This document shows, piece by piece, positions 35,982-46,071 of a DNA stretch of 64,000 nucleotides. The DNA lies in contig JAQXDL010000008.1 of NCBI GenBank assembly GCA_029251375.1, positions 35,019 to 99,018 of the forward strand, in the 5' to 3' direction. The stretch comes from Pseudomonadales bacterium. GTDB lineage: Bacteria; Pseudomonadota; Gammaproteobacteria; Pseudomonadales; Azotimanducaceae. Under the pieces are notes generated by a model. It saw only the letters and a list, made by a program, of their open reading frames with translations. It was not told where the DNA came from and ran no database searches. Within the stretch, counting starts at the first letter, position 1. The number at the start of each line of letters is the position of its first letter. The translations under genes were made by a program, and so were the position numbers.

Positions 35982-36005
35982 AAAAGAGCGCTAATGCGCT
36001 CTTTT
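35982..36005. terminator. Bidirectional intrinsic terminator
   Basis: AAAAGAGCGC at 35982-35991 and GCGCTCTTTT at 35996-36005 are perfect arms with a TAAT loop. T-runs occur in both directions. On the minus strand it terminates the acyl-CoA dehydrogenase operon, whose stop lies 54 bases away. Confidence 0.85.
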
Positions 36006-36058
36006 CTTAACTCGTTACACCCATGTGACAAATCGATATTCACATTGGGCTGTGCCGA

Positions 36059-37186
36059 TTAATAGCCTTGGATCACACCATAACGATCTCTATGGAATGC
36101 GCTGTTTCCTAAACTATGCTCACATACTCGTGAACGCTTCATAAAGAATCCGATTTCATACTCGTCAGTCATACCGATACCGCCGTGCATTTGGACACCT
36201 TCACTACTGACCAGATTGTAAGTATCGTTCAACCGCGCCTTTGCCAAGCTTGCGAGTTCACCAACTTGCTCTGAATCATCGTCCAAAGAAGACAGTGCTT
36301 CCAGAACAACTGACTTTGACAGTTCAACTTCGCAGAACATTTGAGCTGCTCTGTGCTTCAAGCCCTGGAAAGAACCAATTGGTACGCCAAACTGCTCACG
36401 CACCTTGAGATATTCAACGGTTCGTTCGAAACACTCTTGAACCCCACCGAGCATTTCAGCTGATAAAAGAATTCTACCGGCATCCAAAACCTTATCGAGC
36501 ACATCCGCGCCTTTACCCTCTTCACCCAGTAACACACCCTGCACACCAGAAAATTCAATATTCGCTGCATTTCTTGAATCCGCCATGATTGTTCTGGTGA
36601 CGTTTACGCCAGCACCTGAATCAACCAAAACAAGTGTTAGTCCGTCACGGTCGCCTGCGTTACCAGAAGTCCGCGCAACAACAACAATTTTATTAGCGAC
36701 GTGCCCATCTAGCACAAACTTTTTGCTGCCGGTTACCTTATAGCCGTCGCCTGATTTCTCAGCAGTCGTTGTTGCACCGTAAGGGTTGTGGTGAGGTGTT
36801 TCTTCTACGGCAAGCGCCAGTAGTAATTCGCCGCCAGCAACTTGAGGAAGTAATTCACCTTTGAGTTCGTCTGATCCACCGTGAAGAATCGCACCTGCAC
36901 CCAGTACTGCTGTCGCCAGTAATGGTGACGCTGTCAAAGTACGTCCACACTCTTCCATTACAACGCCCATACCCAAGTAGCCAAAACCAAGACCGCCAAA
37001 ATCTTCTGGAATCGTGATACCGGCCCAACCTAACTCAACCATCTGCTGCCAAGTGTCAGTGTCGAAACCTGTCTCACTTGTGTCGTCGCGTAGACCACGT
37101 AGTTGAGAGATTGGCGTGCTGTTGGTGCAGAAATCTTTCGCTGCATCCTTCAACATATTCTGTTCTTCGTTTAATACCAAAGGCAT
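36059..37186 (-). CDS. Acyl-CoA dehydrogenase family protein, probable partner subunit
   Basis: A 375-residue ACAD. N-terminal helices and the middle beta domain are present (WAGITIPEDFGGLGFGYLG near 53-71; the EETPHHNP segment near 125), and the C-terminal helical domain has QMHGGIGMTDEYEIGFFMKR near 335-354. It lacks the C-terminal GGSSEIQ segment seen in the upstream partner. ACAD pairs like this, known from sterol-side-chain degraders, form alpha2-beta2 complexes where each subunit supplies part of the FAD site. It follows the next ACAD by 82 bases. GAGGAG precedes the ATG. The substrate is unknown. Confidence 0.85.
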   Translation of the reverse strand: MPLVLNEEQNMLKDAAKDFCTNSTPISQLRGLRDDTSETGFDTDTWQQMVELGWAGITIPEDFGGLGFGYLGMGVVMEECGRTLTASPLLATAVLGAGAILHGGSDELKGELLPQVAGGELLLALAVEETPHHNPYGATTTAEKSGDGYKVTGSKKFVLDGHVANKIVVVARTSGNAGDRDGLTLVLVDSGAGVNVTRTIMADSRNAANIEFSGVQGVLLGEEGKGADVLDKVLDAGRILLSAEMLGGVQECFERTVEYLKVREQFGVPIGSFQGLKHRAAQMFCEVELSKSVVLEALSSLDDDSEQVGELASLAKARLNDTYNLVSSEGVQMHGGIGMTDEYEIGFFMKRSRVCEHSLGNSAFHRDRYGVIQGY

Positions 37187-37268
37187 ATCTAACTTACTCC
37201 TCGTTTCTCACTTCAAAATAATGTGTGTTTATTTTCCGACTAAGCCTCGATTTATCGAGTGCTAATAC

Positions 37269-38468
37269 CTAATCAGGTAAACCTAAAACCCGTTTCGCAA
37301 TAATGTTCAATTGAATTTCAGAGCTTCCGCCCGCAATGGAGCCTGCCTTAGAGCGCAGCCATGTTCGAGTCAATGTTCGCTCGTTATCGCCAAAATCTTG
37401 CCCTTCCCAGCCCAAAGACTGTGTTCCCATTGCCTTTAGCTGTAATTCTAACCTTTCTTTACCTGTTTCTGACCCATAGTACTTGAACATTGATGTCGCG
37501 AATGTCGCGGTCTCACCCTTATCACTCTCGGCCATGGAACGCTGTTGTGTCAATCCAAACGCCCGTTGGTTCAATTCGTTTTGGATTACAGCATCCCTGA
37601 GCGCAGGATCCGCTAATTTACCACTATCTTTACCTATATACTCAACTGCGATATTCGACAATTTACCCATGTCATCGTAGCGACCTTTTTTTCCACCGCT
37701 GCTAAGACCTGATATGGAGCTCCTCTCATGCTGCAAGAGCCGTTTTCCGACGGTCCAACCCCGGTTTAACTGCCCTACCAATCCATCTTTTCTGACCGTC
37801 GCATCATCGAAAAATGTCTCGCAAAAAGGCGAATTACCACTAATGAGCAGGATAGGCTTCACGGTGACCCCCGGTTGCGCCATGTCAATCAAAACGAAAC
37901 TTATACCTTCGTGCTTTGGCGCCTGGGGCTCAGTACGCACCAACGTGTAGATCCAATCGGCGTATTGCGCGCCTGATGTCCAGACTTTCTGCCCGTTGAC
38001 GCTGTAATGATCGCCCTTGTCTTCGCATTTGGTCTGTAGGCTCGCAAGATCTGATCCGGCACCGGGTTCGCTATAGCCCTGACACCAACGAATCTCGCCG
38101 GACACAATCTTTGGCAAATGTTCCCGTTTCTGTTCTTCCGTACCATAATCCAGCAAGGTTGGCCCGATCATGCTAAAGCCCATACCCGATATTGGTGCTC
38201 GCGCATTTATGCGCATCATTTCATCCTGTAGAACGAGGAACTCATCTTTCGATAGGCCACCACCTCCATATTCCGACGGCCATGTGGGTGCGGTCCAGCC
38301 TTTCGAGGCCATGTTATCTAACCAAATTTTGGCTTCAGGGTTTTCGTAAACCTGTCGCTTACCACCACCCACTATCTGATCTTCAGGCACACTGACGCGC
38401 ATTGAAGCGGGACAATTTGCTGCTAGCCAACTACGGGTTTCAAGCCTAAATTCGTCAAGCGCTGTCAT
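37269..38468 (-). CDS. Acyl-CoA dehydrogenase family protein
   Basis: About 399 residues from the ATG at 38468; the longer TTG start would swallow the AGAGGG ribosome site. Visible ACAD elements: AKIWLDNMASKGWTAPTWPS near 51-70, WCQGYSEPGAGSDLASLQ near 134-151, VNGQKVWTSGAQYADW near 162-177, and the C-terminal IAGGSSEIQLNIIAKRVLG. The acidic residue of YEG in medium-chain enzymes is Ala here (IAGG), as in many sterol-type FadE proteins whose base lies elsewhere. It probably pairs with the downstream ACAD and oxidises a bulky acyl-CoA using FAD. Confidence 0.87.
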   Translation of the reverse strand: MTALDEFRLETRSWLAANCPASMRVSVPEDQIVGGGKRQVYENPEAKIWLDNMASKGWTAPTWPSEYGGGGLSKDEFLVLQDEMMRINARAPISGMGFSMIGPTLLDYGTEEQKREHLPKIVSGEIRWCQGYSEPGAGSDLASLQTKCEDKGDHYSVNGQKVWTSGAQYADWIYTLVRTEPQAPKHEGISFVLIDMAQPGVTVKPILLISGNSPFCETFFDDATVRKDGLVGQLNRGWTVGKRLLQHERSSISGLSSGGKKGRYDDMGKLSNIAVEYIGKDSGKLADPALRDAVIQNELNQRAFGLTQQRSMAESDKGETATFATSMFKYYGSETGKERLELQLKAMGTQSLGWEGQDFGDNERTLTRTWLRSKAGSIAGGSSEIQLNIIAKRVLGLPD

Positions 38469-38644
38469 ACTCGGTGTCCCTCTCAAGAACCCATATTTAT
38501 ACTAAATATATGGCTTCATACACTATCAAAAAAACCCTCATAAAATAAAGTCGCATTGCGTAAAACACATATAAAAAGAGTCAACAGCCAAACTGGCGGA
38601 TGCTTTTTATCTGCAAGACGTAGCGACACACTTGTCTTATGAGG

Positions 38645-39394
38645 CTATCGAAGTAATCGCTGAGTTTTAGGCGTCATATGCTGAAATTGGCTAGCGATGT
38701 GAGGACCATTATTCGCATGGGTAAAAAATAACATGCTACGGACTTGATGACTGTCGGTTGCTTGCATGAGCAACTGTTCTAACGCCAAAGTTTCATAGAC
38801 ACTGTGAGTCATATGACGATATGTCCAATCTGCTGTAACGATATCGGTGCCAATTTGCGCCTGCGGTCCGGTCGCCAATGGGCTTGAAGTAGCGCGGGTG
38901 TGGGTATCGTTAACAACCAGAGCCGCGTTCTGATTCCGCAAACAATCAAAGTGGTTTTCGTCAAACCATGAGGCGTGATTAAACTCAATGGCGACAGGTA
39001 TTGTGGCGGGAATAACTTTAAATAATTGTTTTAGTCGCTCGCCATTAGCTCTTAGATTGGCCGGCAATTGGAATTTTAATGCACCTAATTTACGCTGAAT
39101 TCGCTTGGACGTATTGAGTAAATCTTGTACCGGCCCGGCAACATCCTTGAGCCGTTTTTGATGGGTAATTCGACGCGGAACCTGCAACGCAAATCGAAAG
39201 CTATCGGGGGTTTCATAAACCCATTTATCGAGGGTAGTTGCGGAAGGCATTCTTAAAAAAGATGTTTCAATCTCTACAGCACCCAAACGGGTTGCGTAAT
39301 AAACCAACATGTGCCCTTCACTGAGTATCGAAGGATAAAAATCACCACGCCATTGACTATGAATAAAGCCATTAACCCCGATCTGAAAGATCAT
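38645..39394 (-). CDS. DUF72 (YecE-like) TIM-barrel protein
   Basis: A 249-residue member of DUF72. Typical features: the opening IGVNGFIHSQWRGDFYPS, VEIETSFLRMPSATTLDKW near 50-68, FRFALQVPRRITHQKRL near 77-93, PVAIEFNHASWFDE near 152-165 and the closing LFFTHANNGPHIASQ. The family is widespread, of unknown function, with a TIM-barrel fold. It may be a hydrolase or an RNA/nucleotide-related protein; no role is assigned. Confidence 0.85.
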   Translation of the reverse strand: MIFQIGVNGFIHSQWRGDFYPSILSEGHMLVYYATRLGAVEIETSFLRMPSATTLDKWVYETPDSFRFALQVPRRITHQKRLKDVAGPVQDLLNTSKRIQRKLGALKFQLPANLRANGERLKQLFKVIPATIPVAIEFNHASWFDENHFDCLRNQNAALVVNDTHTRATSSPLATGPQAQIGTDIVTADWTYRHMTHSVYETLALEQLLMQATDSHQVRSMLFFTHANNGPHIASQFQHMTPKTQRLLR

Positions 39395-39513
39395 CTCTTT
39401 CGTTCCCGCAAGAGTGGATGATCATCATAGCGCTGAAGTTGGATATATCCAGAGTTTATTAATTTGCAAAACCTTACAAAGAGTGTGCCGCCCTATGGGA
39501 CTCGATCAATGCT

Positions 39514-40506
39514 CTATAGTGTTTGATTAGCCATGGAAATAGCCGCATCAACTGCGCGACCCAAACCGTCAGCATTAGCCAGATTCTGGCCAGCGATATC
39601 GAATGCCGTACCGTGATCTACCGACGTGCGGATAAAGGGAATACCCATTGTGGCCGTAATGCTGTCGGCAAAATTGTGCATCTTTATCGCGATGTGTCCC
39701 TGATCGTGGTACAGCGCCATCACTGCATCAAATTCTCCTGCTGCGGCACGATAGAAGACCGAATCAGCAGGATAAGGACCAACAACGTCTAAGCCCTGCT
39801 GCCTTAATTGATGCACCGCCGGTGCTATCTCATCCAACTCTTCACGTCCCAATAGACCTCCCTCTCCACCATGGGGATTAAGCGCTGCTACGGCTATTTT
39901 TGGCTCGCGAGCCGTCCACTGCCGCAGACAATTGGCCGTCAACGTTATACGCTCGACAAGAACATCCTTGCGCACGAACTGCACAGCTTGCGCCAGTGAT
40001 TTGTGGGTAGACAGATGAGCGACCTTCAAACCCGTTGTCATTAGCATTGTTGCTGTCAAATTTGACTGAGTCATACGCCCGAGAATTTCCTGATGACCAA
40101 TATCACCATGATAGCCGGCGGCATGCACCGCCTCTTTATTTATTGGCCCGGTGACGACACCTTGAATTTCGCCTGCAAGTGCCAGCTTGACAGCGGTTTC
40201 AAAAAATTGAACTGCTGCGTGCCCCGCCGCTGAAGAAACTTCACCCTGTTTTACGCCTCGGCAATCCAGCCCCTGTAACTCGAGCACCTGCAACTCGCTA
40301 GACTCCTCGACGTCGGCGACAGCGTTGATTGATCGCATTGGCAGATCTATACCGGTTTGTTGCATCGCTAACTTAAGGGTTTCGACAGCACCAATGACGA
40401 AGGGTTGGGCTCGATCGAAAATCGACTTATTCGACATCGCCTTCACGACAATCTCGGCACCGATCCCAGCGGGATCTCCCATTGTCACTGCTAGCAGCGG
40501 TTTCAT
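39514..40506 (-). CDS. pdxA: 4-hydroxythreonine-4-phosphate dehydrogenase
   Basis: A 330-residue PdxA. It oxidises 4-phosphohydroxy-L-threonine using NAD+ in pyridoxal-phosphate synthesis. Motifs: the opening TMGDPAGIGAEIVVKA near 8-23, the metal-His regions GYHGDIGHQE near 134-143, LNPHGGEGGLLGREE near 209-223 and YHDQGHIAIKM near 266-276, and IRTSVDHGTAFDIAG near 294-308. All are in standard order and the length is normal. It is followed upstream on the same strand by an alpha/beta hydrolase 36 bases away. Confidence 0.94.
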   Translation of the reverse strand: MKPLLAVTMGDPAGIGAEIVVKAMSNKSIFDRAQPFVIGAVETLKLAMQQTGIDLPMRSINAVADVEESSELQVLELQGLDCRGVKQGEVSSAAGHAAVQFFETAVKLALAGEIQGVVTGPINKEAVHAAGYHGDIGHQEILGRMTQSNLTATMLMTTGLKVAHLSTHKSLAQAVQFVRKDVLVERITLTANCLRQWTAREPKIAVAALNPHGGEGGLLGREELDEIAPAVHQLRQQGLDVVGPYPADSVFYRAAAGEFDAVMALYHDQGHIAIKMHNFADSITATMGIPFIRTSVDHGTAFDIAGQNLANADGLGRAVDAAISMANQTL

Positions 40507-40542
40507 TTCGAGTGACTCACTAACCGTTTCCTTTTCACTGAC

Positions 40543-41436
40543 CTATAGGTCTTGCAAAAGATAGTCTGCCACCAACTTCGGTGACTGCATCGGAATAAAA
40601 TGGGTTAACTCGGGTAGATAAACATCTGTACCATTTTGGAATTTATCGGCTAGCTCTGGCCAAGTTGGTGACGCGGTGAAATCCAATTCTGTACGATCAC
40701 CTTGCCGCTGCTTTGCTCGTAATATAGTGACTGGGATACTGATTTTTGCAACCAATTCGAGCACGTCGACATTAAGACTACCCATATAAACCGATGCTTC
40801 TAGCGCCGGTGGACAAGCCAAATTAAAGCCAATCCCGTCTTCAGCCGGCAACAAACCGTATTCACAATAATCTTGCAGACACTCCGGCAGCCAAGATGCG
40901 TAACTACCTCTCCCGTCGAAGTTGTCATACATGGCTTGCACACTATCGAAATAGTTACGTCGTCTTGATACAGGATGGCCTCCCGTATCATCTAGAAAGG
41001 AATCGTGCTGGGATGGCCCTTCGTAGGTCGCCGGATCCATAATAACCGGGTCGACCAATAGCGCCCGCAGCACCCGATCTTCTATATCGACCAACGCCTG
41101 AACAATGCAATGGCCACCCATTGAATGGCCGGCAACAACTATTCCTGCTAGATCAAGCGCTTTGACAAAGGCTTTCAGATCATCACCATAGACTTCCCAA
41201 CCAACGCCGGTGGTATTACTACTGCGACCATGATTACGCATATCGACAGCAATCACATGGCGGCCTTGCAGATGTTTAATTGTTTGATCCCAACATCGAG
41301 CATGAAATCCAGTCGCGTGGACTAAGAGTATTGTTGGTGCATCCGCTGCAGGGGAACCCCACTCGAAATAGCACAGAGTTACACCGTTCACATCGATATA
41401 CTGTTCTTTACATATTTGCGTATCTACTACTGACAA
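40543..41436 (-). CDS. Alpha/beta-fold hydrolase
   Basis: About 297 residues if translation starts at the TTG at 41436, which has AAAGGA seven bases upstream; ATG at 41466 is the alternative. The fold shows LLVHATGFHARCWD (oxyanion region), the nucleophile elbow GHSMGGH near residue 106, the acid near EDR or LDF in the C-terminal half, and a His in LPELTHFIPMQSP near the end. It resembles haloalkane dehalogenase-, meta-cleavage- and lipase-type hydrolases; no substrate can be named. It diverges from the MATE gene at 41565. Confidence 0.82.
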   Translation of the reverse strand: MSVVDTQICKEQYIDVNGVTLCYFEWGSPAADAPTILLVHATGFHARCWDQTIKHLQGRHVIAVDMRNHGRSSNTTGVGWEVYGDDLKAFVKALDLAGIVVAGHSMGGHCIVQALVDIEDRVLRALLVDPVIMDPATYEGPSQHDSFLDDTGGHPVSRRRNYFDSVQAMYDNFDGRGSYASWLPECLQDYCEYGLLPAEDGIGFNLACPPALEASVYMGSLNVDVLELVAKISIPVTILRAKQRQGDRTELDFTASPTWPELADKFQNGTDVYLPELTHFIPMQSPKLVADYLLQDL

Positions 41437-41564
41437 TGTTGTATCCTTTTTTCCACAAGCGCACATGCTAGCGTTAGAATCCGATGCATACAATCATGCA
41501 GCGCATTCATGAAGTTGATAACATGCGCTTCTTTTTCTCGCGCCTGCCTCAGCCCAGTTAAATT

Positions 41565-42893
41565 ATGTTAACCACCGAACGCGTCAAGACAGTATCGATC
41601 ATTGGTCTGCCGATTATGGGCGGCATGATTTCAGGCGTGTTACTTGGCTTAGTCGACTCGGCCATGGTGAGTTCACTAGGCAATGCGGCCCTTGGTGCCG
41701 TCGGCTTCTCGTCTTTCTTAGCGTTCGTCTTCCTCGGCTTGTTTTACGGTTTTTCGATTGCTGTACAAGCAACCGTTGCACGTCGCAAGGGCGAAGGAAA
41801 CCTGCCCGCCTGCGGACGCAGCTTAGGATCGGCGGTTGTTCTTATTAGCATTTCTGCGCCAATATTGTCGCTGCTGCTGTACTTTGCCATTCCCTTTATT
41901 TTCCCTCTTATCAACAACGACCCCGAAGTGATTGATATTGGTGTTAAGTATATTCGCTGGCTGATACTGCAGGCCGTATTTGTTGGGTTTATCGCAGCGA
42001 ATACAGGGTTTTGGAACGGCATTGGTCAGTCACGGATCTATATCCCTTCATTGATTTTCATGCATCTATCGAATGTTTTGTTTAACTACATTTTCATCTT
42101 CGGCCACTTTGGCGCGCCGCGGATGGGCGCCGAAGGTGCGGGTTTTGCGACGGCGCTGTCATCTATTGTCGGTACGGGTCTGTTTTTATTCCTTGGACTT
42201 CGACATGGCGGCGCCTACCACTATATGAAAGAGCGCCCTGTTTGGATCGAACTCAAAAGTATTCTCAGATTAGCGATTCCTGCGGGATTGCAACAGGTCT
42301 TAGATACACTGGCACTTACCATCACGTATAGCATCGTCGGTTTAATCGGCACAATGGAACTCGCCTGCTACAGCGTGCTTATCAATTTTATCAATCTCGT
42401 TGGGCTTCCAGCCTGGGGGCTTGGCACGGCGGGCGCGACGCTGGTTGGGCAAGCACTCGGACAAAAGAACATTCCAGAGGCGACCCAATGGGCGTGGGAT
42501 GTGATTAAGCTAGGCATGGTTGGCATGTTCATTCTTGGCATCCCTTTTTGGATCATGCCGGAGACACTACTATCGATTTGGATTCATGATGAACAAACAC
42601 GCCAGCTGGCGATCTGGCCGACACGTATCCTTGGGCTTATGATCACGTTCAACGGCATTGGTTATATGTTATCGACAATGCTAAACGGCGCTGGGGATGT
42701 GAAGCGTGTGACAATGGTCAATCTTGTAACGCAATGGTTTCTACTCGTGCCGGGCGCCTATCTGCTCGGTCCTACGCTGGGTTTTGGATTGATCGGTGTC
42801 TGGTGTTTACATCAGTTTGGTTATCGCGCTGGACAGGCGGTAATTTTTGCTTATTTCTGGCGGCAAGGAAAATGGTCACGCATTATTATCTAA
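41565..42893 (+). CDS. MATE-family efflux transporter
   Basis: A 442-residue, twelve-helix MATE transporter. The inter-half segments GVLLGLVDSAMVSSLGNAALGAV and GTAGATLVGQALGQKN (near 287-302) are typical of the DinF/NorM-like class. No clear ribosome site was seen ahead of the ATG. It is unrelated by close sequence to the MATE genes at 11519 and 50726, so the three are probably not a recent duplication. Confidence 0.88.
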   Translation: MLTTERVKTVSIIGLPIMGGMISGVLLGLVDSAMVSSLGNAALGAVGFSSFLAFVFLGLFYGFSIAVQATVARRKGEGNLPACGRSLGSAVVLISISAPILSLLLYFAIPFIFPLINNDPEVIDIGVKYIRWLILQAVFVGFIAANTGFWNGIGQSRIYIPSLIFMHLSNVLFNYIFIFGHFGAPRMGAEGAGFATALSSIVGTGLFLFLGLRHGGAYHYMKERPVWIELKSILRLAIPAGLQQVLDTLALTITYSIVGLIGTMELACYSVLINFINLVGLPAWGLGTAGATLVGQALGQKNIPEATQWAWDVIKLGMVGMFILGIPFWIMPETLLSIWIHDEQTRQLAIWPTRILGLMITFNGIGYMLSTMLNGAGDVKRVTMVNLVTQWFLLVPGAYLLGPTLGFGLIGVWCLHQFGYRAGQAVIFAYFWRQGKWSRIII

Positions 42894-43024
42894 TGCGGTG
42901 GCTTGCCGCGGTGCTCTTTTATGAGCGAGCTTTCGCTAAATCATGTATTTGACAAAGTTCGACTAGGGCGAAACTAATGTGTGACATTCGAATGCCATTT
43001 AGAATTGCGGCCTTTTTAATTAGC

Positions 43025-46000
43025 CTATGTGGTTAAACCGCGGTAAACCTTTGACAGCTCGCTTGGTAACTGGGTCAAATCTTGCATCACCATATACTGT
43101 TGATCAGGACACATCTCTCTAAGATAATCGTGTCCAGAAGGATCGACAGTAAGACAAAAACTTTGCACGCCCTTCTGAGTCGCCTCTGACAAAGCCTTCG
43201 TTGTGTCTTTAATACCGTAGTCTTTGCTATTTCGATCCGCGCCATAATCATGATCCTGCGGATAACCGTCGGAAATAATAATGAGCGCTTTAATACGAGA
43301 CTCCGTTGCCGCCAACATGTTCGTTGCATGCCTGATAGCCGGACCCATTCGAGTGCTACGGCAGGGTTTTATACCCCCGATGCGAGCCTTTACTTTATGG
43401 TTATAAGGTTCCTCGAAATCTTTACAAATGAAGTAGTCGACTCGATCTCGACCGTAGCCTGAAAAACCACAGACTGAATAGCTATCACCTAAACCTTGCA
43501 GGGCTTCCGCCATTAGAACAACGGACTCTTTTTCCAAATCAATAATCTTTTTCCGAGTATCCTTCGGCATCGAGTCGAACTCGTCATAATAGCCTCGCAT
43601 AAAATCTTCGTCATCTTGGTAGCTGACCTGCGCCGGTTCATTGTCTGGGTCGGGAATCGGATCATCGGTTGACGCGCTCATATCTAAAAGAAACAAAGCA
43701 GATACATCCCGATCTTTTCGCTGCCGCTGAACGTAGATGTTTTCATCTGGACTGACGCCTGATTTGCGATTCACTACAGCTTCAACCGCTCGCTCCAAAT
43801 CTAACTCTTCACCATCGAACATACCCTTAACTTTACGTAACATCTCAGGCCGCAACATGTTCAATTGTTTACGCACTTGGTTCGCAAGGCCTCGATGCTC
43901 GCTCAACAAGTTAGGGACAAAATCGACATCCTCATCAACCGCCCGTATTTCGTAAAGGGTACACCAGCGCTTACGATAATCTTCTATCGTATAATCCCAC
44001 TCATCGTATTTATATGCGGTTTCATGAATGGGTTTGTCGCGTTCATTTTTAAGTTCTTCGAACTCTTTACTACCACCAGGTTCGTCGACGTGCTCAATCT
44101 CGTCATCGACCTCCATGTCCTGATCGCCCAACATGACTGAGGAAGCATCCTGCACGTCACCCTTTTTGATCTCATCGATTTTGACGTCTTTCGTATCCGC
44201 GGCACCGGTCAAAGATATGCCGTCTTCATCCTCAGTAAACTCTACGTCGGCATCTTCAATGGCGGTAAGCTCAAGGTTCATGCTTGCTTTGTCGAGCGAA
44301 ATTCTGCCTCGAAAGTCAACTCCTGACAGGTCAACCTTATCCCGCGTTAATTGTGAAACGATGACATAGCATTCTTGCAGCGCCTGAATCGAATCAAAAA
44401 CTGTCGCGCTAGGAGATCGCAGGGGTTGAAAAATGGCTATCAATTCCGCTTGCAGGTCACTTTGCTCAGCATCGAGTAAAAACTGACCGTTATGGTCGCT
44501 CTGCGACAAGCTATCTAAAGTTGCATTCGTGTCAGACGTTGACAATCCTGGAGCGAGGGAAAAATCAAGAGAATAACGCGTCAGTAACTCTAAAAGCTGA
44601 TTTCGGCCTCCCATAGGACTCGATGGGCGTTTTGCTATTTCATCCTGTTTAAGCCAATCAAGGTCTTTCGCGATTCCTTTGTATTGAGTCTGCATGCGCC
44701 AATCAATCCGACCATCTTCAAGGATTTTGAACAAATCAGCAGCCAGTCTGGGCTCATCAAAGGTTCTGAAATAGTCACCGAATGGCACATGGCTATTTTT
44801 ATATTTGAAATCAAACGTACCAAACTCGTAACAACCCAATTGATGGCACAAAGCTACTTTCATCCATCTGAAATTATCATTTTTGTCTTCATACCGGCCA
44901 ACGATTTCTGGCAAAAAAACGCTTTGCCCATCCGAAGACGGCAAACTGCGATATTCTTGCTCGACAAGATCGTTCGCAACAATTTTTAGCCGTGTGCCCA
45001 CTAAGGCTTCACTATAAAGCTGCAGCATCCGTTGTTCTTCAGAAAATCGCACCTGCCCCAACAGCTGCTCTAGCAAATCGGTTGATTTGGAGGATTCAAG
45101 TCTAAGAAAAGCGAGCGCACTATCAGGCTTTAGCGGTAGTAAATCCAAACCGGTTTCAATCCAAGTCGACATGACTGTTTGATTCGACAAAACAACCGAC
45201 AAGGGCGGTTTAGCGCATGTTTCCACCAAGGCTTGCGCCAACTCGGCACGTGGTATTTTTTGTAACAGTCGAATCAACACATTGACAGAATTACTTTGTA
45301 GTTGCGGTATTGATTCGTTAAGCGCCGCGTATAAACCTTCCATCGGTTGTTCCGACTCGGCGTATTTGAGCACGAGGGTTTCGAACTCCCGTTCAACACT
45401 TGTCAGACGATTCATCAGGAAGCCGAAAGACAGCACGTAGGCCTGCCCGGTTTGCGGACTGATTTTATAAAGTGAATGAGCAAATCGCCAATTGACGGTG
45501 GGATGCTGTTCGGTTGCTTCGATCAGAGCAAGCATTTCTGGTCTACCTAAACTAATCTGTTGACTAGCGATATCACACCAGTCTTTAACGGTATCGATGT
45601 CGTGCAAACGGCTGATTGAGAAGCCACAGTTGAAGTATCTCGCAACGAGACTCGCGGCTTGTTTGAAGCGCTCCGTTAGAACCTGCCCGACGCTTTCAAT
45701 AAGCTTTAGCCGTTCGATGTTGAGTTCGGGAAAGCCAGCGTGGATTGCCTCAAAATAGACGTTCGCAGGCTCGAAGGAGTTCTTGCAAAGCGTCAAGCCA
45801 AATCCTCCGACGCTCACCAAACATGTTGGACCAAACTGTGTGAGTGTTTGTTGTGATAGTTCGATGTATTTGTCTGCAGTCTCCCAAGCGTGCCAGCCAG
45901 CTTCAGCCAACTCACAGCAAAGGGTAGACCATTGCGTTAGATCTTCTTGCGTTAGACTCAGGGCGATATCACGCTCGACCTGCTGGTAGCGCTGAGCGGT

Positions 46001-46045
46001 TCGCGCGTTAACGTTATTGAGCCTTTCAAAGAAACCATTATTCAC
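43025..46045 (-). CDS. NorD/CbbO-like VWA-domain protein
   Basis: A 1006-residue protein. The first 600 residues are helical with no clear domain that I can name; an acidic linker lies at about 610-690. The C-terminal 200 residues form a von Willebrand A domain with the MIDAS motif DMSAS near 785, a Thr-rich CRSTRMGPAIRHAT near 895 and IIISDGYP near 925. CbbO/NorD proteins work with CbbQ/NorQ ATPases to activate metalloenzymes. It follows the MoxR ATPase by 26 bases. Its usual clients (Rubisco or nitric-oxide reductase) are absent, so the client is unknown. Confidence 0.82.
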   Translation of the reverse strand: MNNGFFERLNNVNARTAQRYQQVERDIALSLTQEDLTQWSTLCCELAEAGWHAWETADKYIELSQQTLTQFGPTCLVSVGGFGLTLCKNSFEPANVYFEAIHAGFPELNIERLKLIESVGQVLTERFKQAASLVARYFNCGFSISRLHDIDTVKDWCDIASQQISLGRPEMLALIEATEQHPTVNWRFAHSLYKISPQTGQAYVLSFGFLMNRLTSVEREFETLVLKYAESEQPMEGLYAALNESIPQLQSNSVNVLIRLLQKIPRAELAQALVETCAKPPLSVVLSNQTVMSTWIETGLDLLPLKPDSALAFLRLESSKSTDLLEQLLGQVRFSEEQRMLQLYSEALVGTRLKIVANDLVEQEYRSLPSSDGQSVFLPEIVGRYEDKNDNFRWMKVALCHQLGCYEFGTFDFKYKNSHVPFGDYFRTFDEPRLAADLFKILEDGRIDWRMQTQYKGIAKDLDWLKQDEIAKRPSSPMGGRNQLLELLTRYSLDFSLAPGLSTSDTNATLDSLSQSDHNGQFLLDAEQSDLQAELIAIFQPLRSPSATVFDSIQALQECYVIVSQLTRDKVDLSGVDFRGRISLDKASMNLELTAIEDADVEFTEDEDGISLTGAADTKDVKIDEIKKGDVQDASSVMLGDQDMEVDDEIEHVDEPGGSKEFEELKNERDKPIHETAYKYDEWDYTIEDYRKRWCTLYEIRAVDEDVDFVPNLLSEHRGLANQVRKQLNMLRPEMLRKVKGMFDGEELDLERAVEAVVNRKSGVSPDENIYVQRQRKDRDVSALFLLDMSASTDDPIPDPDNEPAQVSYQDDEDFMRGYYDEFDSMPKDTRKKIIDLEKESVVLMAEALQGLGDSYSVCGFSGYGRDRVDYFICKDFEEPYNHKVKARIGGIKPCRSTRMGPAIRHATNMLAATESRIKALIIISDGYPQDHDYGADRNSKDYGIKDTTKALSEATQKGVQSFCLTVDPSGHDYLREMCPDQQYMVMQDLTQLPSELSKVYRGLTT

Positions 46046-46071
46046 AGATTAACAACCCACAGCCCTGACGC

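Larger units (their letters stand above)
35676..36058. other. 383-base gap with a long hairpin, possible small RNA and two terminators
   Basis: No protein gene is seen. The gap contains a 15-pair perfect hairpin, several short hairpins (for example ACTCC-AAA-GGAGT near 35860), a plus-strand terminator and a bidirectional terminator, each listed separately. A stable RNA ending at the first terminator is possible. Confidence 0.5.
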
